A stretch of DNA of 6,754 bases from CAZESH01 sp964514665. Lineage in GTDB: Bacteria; Bacillota; Bacilli; Paenibacillales; KCTC-25726. Made by a program: the position numbers and the translations under genes. Location: NCBI GenBank assembly GCA_964514665.1, contig CAZESH010000245.1, forward strand, positions 1 through 6,754. The letters run 5' to 3'. This document shows positions 5,834 to 6,754 of this stretch, in pieces. The notes under the pieces were generated by a model. The model did no database searches and was not told the origin of the DNA. It saw nothing but the letters and a program-made list of their open reading frames with translations. Every line of letters starts with the position of its first letter. Positions within the stretch are counted from its first letter, which is position 1.

Positions 5834-6670
5834 ATGGCATATACTTCACAAATCAAAAAGTCGTTGCTTTATTTGGTTTTGATTACCGGCGGGATCCTGA
5901 TGCTTGTTCCCTTTTACTGGATGTTCGTGCTGTCTACCCATTCCACGCCGGAAATCCTGAGCTTTCCGCCCCCGCTGCTGCCTGGTGGAGATCTCGTTAA
6001 GAATTATGTGGCGCTTGTCCACAATATGCCTTTTTACAGCAGTTTATGGAACAGTGTGTATTCTTCAGGCATGCATACGCTTCTTGTGCTTTTGTTCTGC
6101 TCAATGGGCGGATATGCATTTGCGATGTACGATTTTCCGGGGAAAAGAGTTTTGTTCGCGGTGTTGTTGGCCACCATGATGGTTCCCTGGATGGCGGGAA
6201 TCGTTCCCTGGTTTATGCTGATGAAGACATTCGGATGGATCGATAATTTGGCAGCCGTCATTATTCCGAATGCGGCGAATGCTTTCGGCATTTTTTGGAT
6301 GCGGCAGTATGTTATCAGCACGGTGAACAAGGAACTATTGGATGCGGCGCGGATTGATGGTTGTCCCGAATGGCAAATTTTCTTTCGGGTTGTGGCACCG
6401 ATTTTGCAGCCTGCAATTTCCGCATTGGGCATTTTCTCGTTCGTCCAGAGCTGGAATAATTTCCTGGTGCCGTTGATTGTGCTGAAAAGCCCCGAGAAAT
6501 TAACGCTTCCCGTAGCACTGAATGCTCTATATGGAGATCCTTCGCGGGGATTCGATATCGGCGTTTTGTTGATGGGGACTTCACTGGCTGTGCTTCCTCT
6601 TCTGATTGTATTTGTTTTCGCATCCAGAAAATTTATCGACGGCATGACGGCAGGGGCACTCAAAGGTTAA
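5834..6670 (+). CDS. sugar ABC transporter permease, second subunit (CUT1, UgpE/MalG type)
   Basis: A 278-residue inner-membrane permease, the usual length for the MalG-type partner. ATG 5834 is preceded by GAGGAGG at 5821-5827 with 6 bases between; this ribosome binding site overlaps the stop of the first permease, so the two are probably translationally coupled. Six likely helices lie at about 10-34 (GGILMLVPFYWMFVLS), 71-97, 105-130, 137-158, 195-215 and 243-264. The EAA loop is at 168-189 (LLDAARIDGCPEWQIFFRVV), with Asp-Gly conserved. The short periplasmic stretch after helix 1 (FPPPLLPGGDLVKNYVALV) and the C-terminus RKFIDGMTAGALKG are characteristic of this half of the transporter. It completes the membrane channel for the upstream binding protein; the GH42 gene follows 30 bp later on the same strand. 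Confidence 0.94.
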   Translation: MAYTSQIKKSLLYLVLITGGILMLVPFYWMFVLSTHSTPEILSFPPPLLPGGDLVKNYVALVHNMPFYSSLWNSVYSSGMHTLLVLLFCSMGGYAFAMYDFPGKRVLFAVLLATMMVPWMAGIVPWFMLMKTFGWIDNLAAVIIPNAANAFGIFWMRQYVISTVNKELLDAARIDGCPEWQIFFRVVAPILQPAISALGIFSFVQSWNNFLVPLIVLKSPEKLTLPVALNALYGDPSRGFDIGVLLMGTSLAVLPLLIVFVFASRKFIDGMTAGALKG

Positions 6671-6700
6671 TCAATCAAATGGACAGAGGTGGACCAATTT

Positions 6701-6754
6701 ATGGATAAATTTTACTATGGTGCGGATTACTATCCGGAACACTGGCCTGAAGAG
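6701..6754 (+). CDS. beta-galactosidase, glycoside hydrolase family 42 (N-terminal 18 codons only)
   Basis: The window ends 18 codons into this gene: MDKFYYGADYYPEHWPEE. The motif YGADYYPEHWPEE matches the beginning of GH42 beta-galactosidases (commonly YGGDYNPEQWPEE), where it forms the first strand of the TIM barrel. ATG 6701 has AGAGGTGG at 6685-6692, 8 bases upstream; an ATG at 6679 is out of frame. The full enzyme would have about 650-690 residues and hydrolyse galactosides in the cytoplasm, since no signal peptide is seen. As the fourth gene of the operon it suggests the transporter imports galacto-oligosaccharides or galactan fragments. The family call rests on one short motif, but in this context it is convincing. 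Confidence 0.82.
   Translation, partial: MDKFYYGADYYPEHWPEE

Noticed and set aside
6034..6663. 209-codon open frame on the minus strand
   Set aside because: It lies wholly antisense to the second permease, whose family features (EAA loop, six helices) are unmistakable. The antisense translation has no recognisable domain, and long antisense frames are common opposite hydrophobic coding sequence.
1..6754. Mobile elements, CRISPR arrays, tRNA or rRNA genes
   Set aside because: I saw no transposase-like frame, regularly spaced repeats, tRNA cloverleaf or rRNA-like sequence on either strand.

Overview
The window looks like a stretch of a low-to-moderate GC Firmicute chromosome, most likely order Bacillales and perhaps Paenibacillus or a relative. 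This is inferred from strong AGGAGG-type ribosome binding sites, TTG and GTG starts, sigma-A-like promoters, a lipoprotein-type binding protein and a Gram-positive carbohydrate gene order. No rRNA or other phylogenetic marker is present, so the genus is a guess.

Left part (1-930): the C-terminal end of a flagellin lysine-N-methylase (FliB-like), preceded by an in-frame TAA at bases 1-3 and with no usable start in the window. It is followed by a hairpin and by a small, highly charged coiled-coil protein of 78 residues (694-930).

Debris zone (934-1833): on the minus strand lie a LuxR-type helix-turn-helix tail (51 residues) and an OppA-like peptide-binding protein fragment. The OppA part has lost its start and signal peptide, carries a frameshift, and runs directly into the LuxR remnant. 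Both are pseudogene pieces, apparently joined by a deletion. About 300 bp of non-coding sequence follows, with an orphan Shine-Dalgarno site, a small inverted repeat and a probable promoter.

Right part (1834-6754), all plus strand: a Gfo/Idh/MocA-family oxidoreductase with its own strong terminator; a 400-bp AT-rich regulatory region with a sigma-A promoter and inverted-repeat operator candidates; then an operon of a lipoprotein sugar-binding protein, two CUT1-type permeases and the first 18 codons of a GH42 beta-galactosidase. The logic would be: bind and import a (probably galactose-containing) oligosaccharide, hydrolyse it in the cytoplasm with the GH42 enzyme, and possibly process a sugar derivative with the oxidoreductase. 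No transporter ATPase is seen; in Bacillales such systems usually share an MsmX-type ATPase encoded elsewhere. The substrate is inferred from the GH42 start only.

The most interesting parts are the operator architecture around 3020-3238, a possible 36-codon ORF in the leader of the transport operon, an oxidoreductase lacking the family's usual catalytic lysine, and the LuxR/OppA remnant.
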